Shown piece after piece: positions 14,283-15,252 of a stretch of DNA of 15,252 nt (within the stretch, counting starts at the first letter, position 1; every line of letters starts with the position of its first letter). This stretch comes from Desulfuromonadales bacterium C00003068 (GTDB lineage Bacteria; Desulfobacterota; Desulfuromonadia; Desulfuromonadales; Desulfuromonadaceae). The stretch spans positions 1-15,252 of the forward strand of contig MAXR01000088.1 in the NCBI GenBank assembly GCA_001751155.1, in the 5' to 3' direction. The position numbers and the translations under genes are program-made. A model generated the notes under the pieces. The model did not search any database. It had not been told where the DNA came from and worked only from the letters and a program-made list of their open reading frames with translations.

Positions 14283-15252
14283 CTACGGTTTGCGGCGGCC
14301 ATCCGTGTCAGGAAGAGGGATGGCAAGGGCGTTGATTTTGCGGTAGAGGGTGGTTTTATGAATGTTGAGTTCACGCGCCGCAGCGGTGCGGTTGTAGTGG
14401 TTGCGTTCCAAGGCGTTGATGATCAGTTGCCGTTCGTGACTGTCGCGGTGGGTTTGCATGTCGAGAAGCGGTTCATCAAGCGGGATAGTGGACTGTAGGG
14501 CCACGGGGAGGTGGCGTCTGGCGATAACGGAATCAGGGCAGATAACAAAGGCGCGTTCAATAATATTTTCCAACTCACGTACATTGCCCGGCCAATCATG
14601 CGCAACGAGGCATGCCATCGCTTCAGGGCTGATGCTGGTGATCTGTTTGTTGAGTAATTGATTGAAGTGGCTGATGAAATGCTCGGTCAGCAGGGTGATA
14701 TCTTCCATCCGCTCCCGCAGAGGGGGCAGGTCGATCTGTACCACTTGAATTCGATAGAATAGGTCTTGGCGAAACGTTCCCGCTTTGACCATCTCGCTGA
14801 GATTACGATTGGTAGCCGCAATGATTCTGGCGTGGCTTTTTTGCGCCTTGGTGGCACCCAGCGGTTCGTAGCTGTGTTCTTGCAATACACGCAGCAGTCG
14901 CACTTGCAACGCGCTGCTGATCTCACCAATCTCATCGAGAAAAAGGGTCCCTTTTCCCGCTAAGGAAAAACGGCCCGGCTTGTCCGTGGACGCGCCAGTG
15001 AACGCCCCTTTTTTGTGACCAAAAAGTTCCGATTCAAGCAAGTTATCGGGTAGGGCGCCGCAGTTTAGGGCGATAAAAGGCTCTAACGCTCGCGAGCTTA
15101 AGTTGTGGATCGCCTTAGCCACCAGCTCTTTGCCTGTCCCTGTTTCGCCCTGAATGAGAACCGTGGTATCGCTGCTCGAAGCAACCGCCGTAATCAGGTT
15201 GAAAATGTCGTGCATAGCCGGACTATGGCTAATCAGGTCGCCGAGTTGGTAG
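14283..15252 (-). CDS. Sigma-54-dependent transcriptional activator, C-terminal part (runs off right edge)
   Basis: The last 323 residues of a bacterial enhancer-binding protein; its N-terminus lies beyond the window, so the sensory domain (receiver, PAS, GAF or none) cannot be read. The frame is open past the internal Met at 15215: YQLGDLISHSPAM precedes it, the usual lead-in to the AAA+ domain. Visible: Walker A QGETGTGKE, ESELFGHKKGAFTGAS with the intact GAFTGA loop that contacts sigma-54, Walker B TLFLDEIGE, the RIIAATNRNL sensor block, LFYRIQVV, DWPGNVRELEN, and a C-terminal Fis-type helix-turn-helix (RTAAARELNIHKTTLYRKI). It lies upstream of, and in the same direction as, the ORP-like operon with its -24/-12 promoter, much as DVU2106 sits with the Desulfovibrio orp operons. 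It is the probable local activator; this is inferred from position. Confidence 0.94.
   Translation of the reverse strand, partial: YQLGDLISHSPAMHDIFNLITAVASSSDTTVLIQGETGTGKELVAKAIHNLSSRALEPFIALNCGALPDNLLESELFGHKKGAFTGASTDKPGRFSLAGKGTLFLDEIGEISSALQVRLLRVLQEHSYEPLGATKAQKSHARIIAATNRNLSEMVKAGTFRQDLFYRIQVVQIDLPPLRERMEDITLLTEHFISHFNQLLNKQITSISPEAMACLVAHDWPGNVRELENIIERAFVICPDSVIARRHLPVALQSTIPLDEPLLDMQTHRDSHERQLIINALERNHYNRTAAARELNIHKTTLYRKINALAIPLPDTDGRRKP

Overview
The window looks like a chromosomal segment of an anaerobic, Gram-negative deltaproteobacterium of the Desulfuromonadales type (Geobacter / Desulfuromonas / Pelobacter relatives). This is inferred from the housekeeping gene order (rplU-rpmA-obgE-proB-proA-nadD-rsfS-rlmH-lapB-gpmI-comF) together with a cluster of ferredoxin-containing MinD/Mrp ATPases and NifX-type proteins typical of anaerobes. 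No sequence search was run. Every supported gene is on the minus strand, so transcription runs from the right edge to the left edge. Coding density is high and no gene-free stretch exceeds 300 bases.

Right part (15252 down to 10381). The C-terminal two thirds of a sigma-54 activator (AAA+ domain with GAFTGA loop, Fis-type helix-turn-helix) enters from the right edge. A 223-base intergenic region follows, carrying a near-perfect -24/-12 promoter (GG-N10-GC). Then come seven tightly packed genes: a NifX-family protein with a Cys/Arg-rich tail, a Gly/Asn/Gln-rich DUF5320-like protein, an orange-protein (ORP)-like NifX-family protein, two paralogous MinD-type ATPases each carrying two [4Fe-4S] ferredoxin motifs, a third NifX-family protein, and a hotdog-fold thioesterase. 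The content and regulatory arrangement resemble the sigma-54-controlled orp operons of Desulfovibrio vulgaris, whose product is a Mo/Cu-cluster orange-protein complex with MinD-like ATPases. This is the most interesting part of the window. The operon is accessory, and its function here is not established.

Middle and left part (10320 down to 774). A strong sigma-70 promoter (TTGACA, 16 bases, GATAAT) starts rplU-rpmA. A perfect 16-bp hairpin follows rpmA and probably terminates or attenuates, after which obgE, proB, proA, nadD, rsfS, rlmH, a LapA/LapB-like TPR protein, gpmI and comF run with short gaps. These cover ribosome assembly (L21, L27, ObgE, RsfS, RlmH), proline synthesis (ProB, ProA), NAD synthesis (NadD), control of envelope lipopolysaccharide (LapB), glycolysis (GpmI) and a ComF-type phosphoribosyltransferase.

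Left edge (641 to 1). The N-terminal 213 codons of a class IV PLP branched-chain aminotransferase (ilvE) run off the left end. A weak candidate promoter lies in the 132-base gap downstream of comF.
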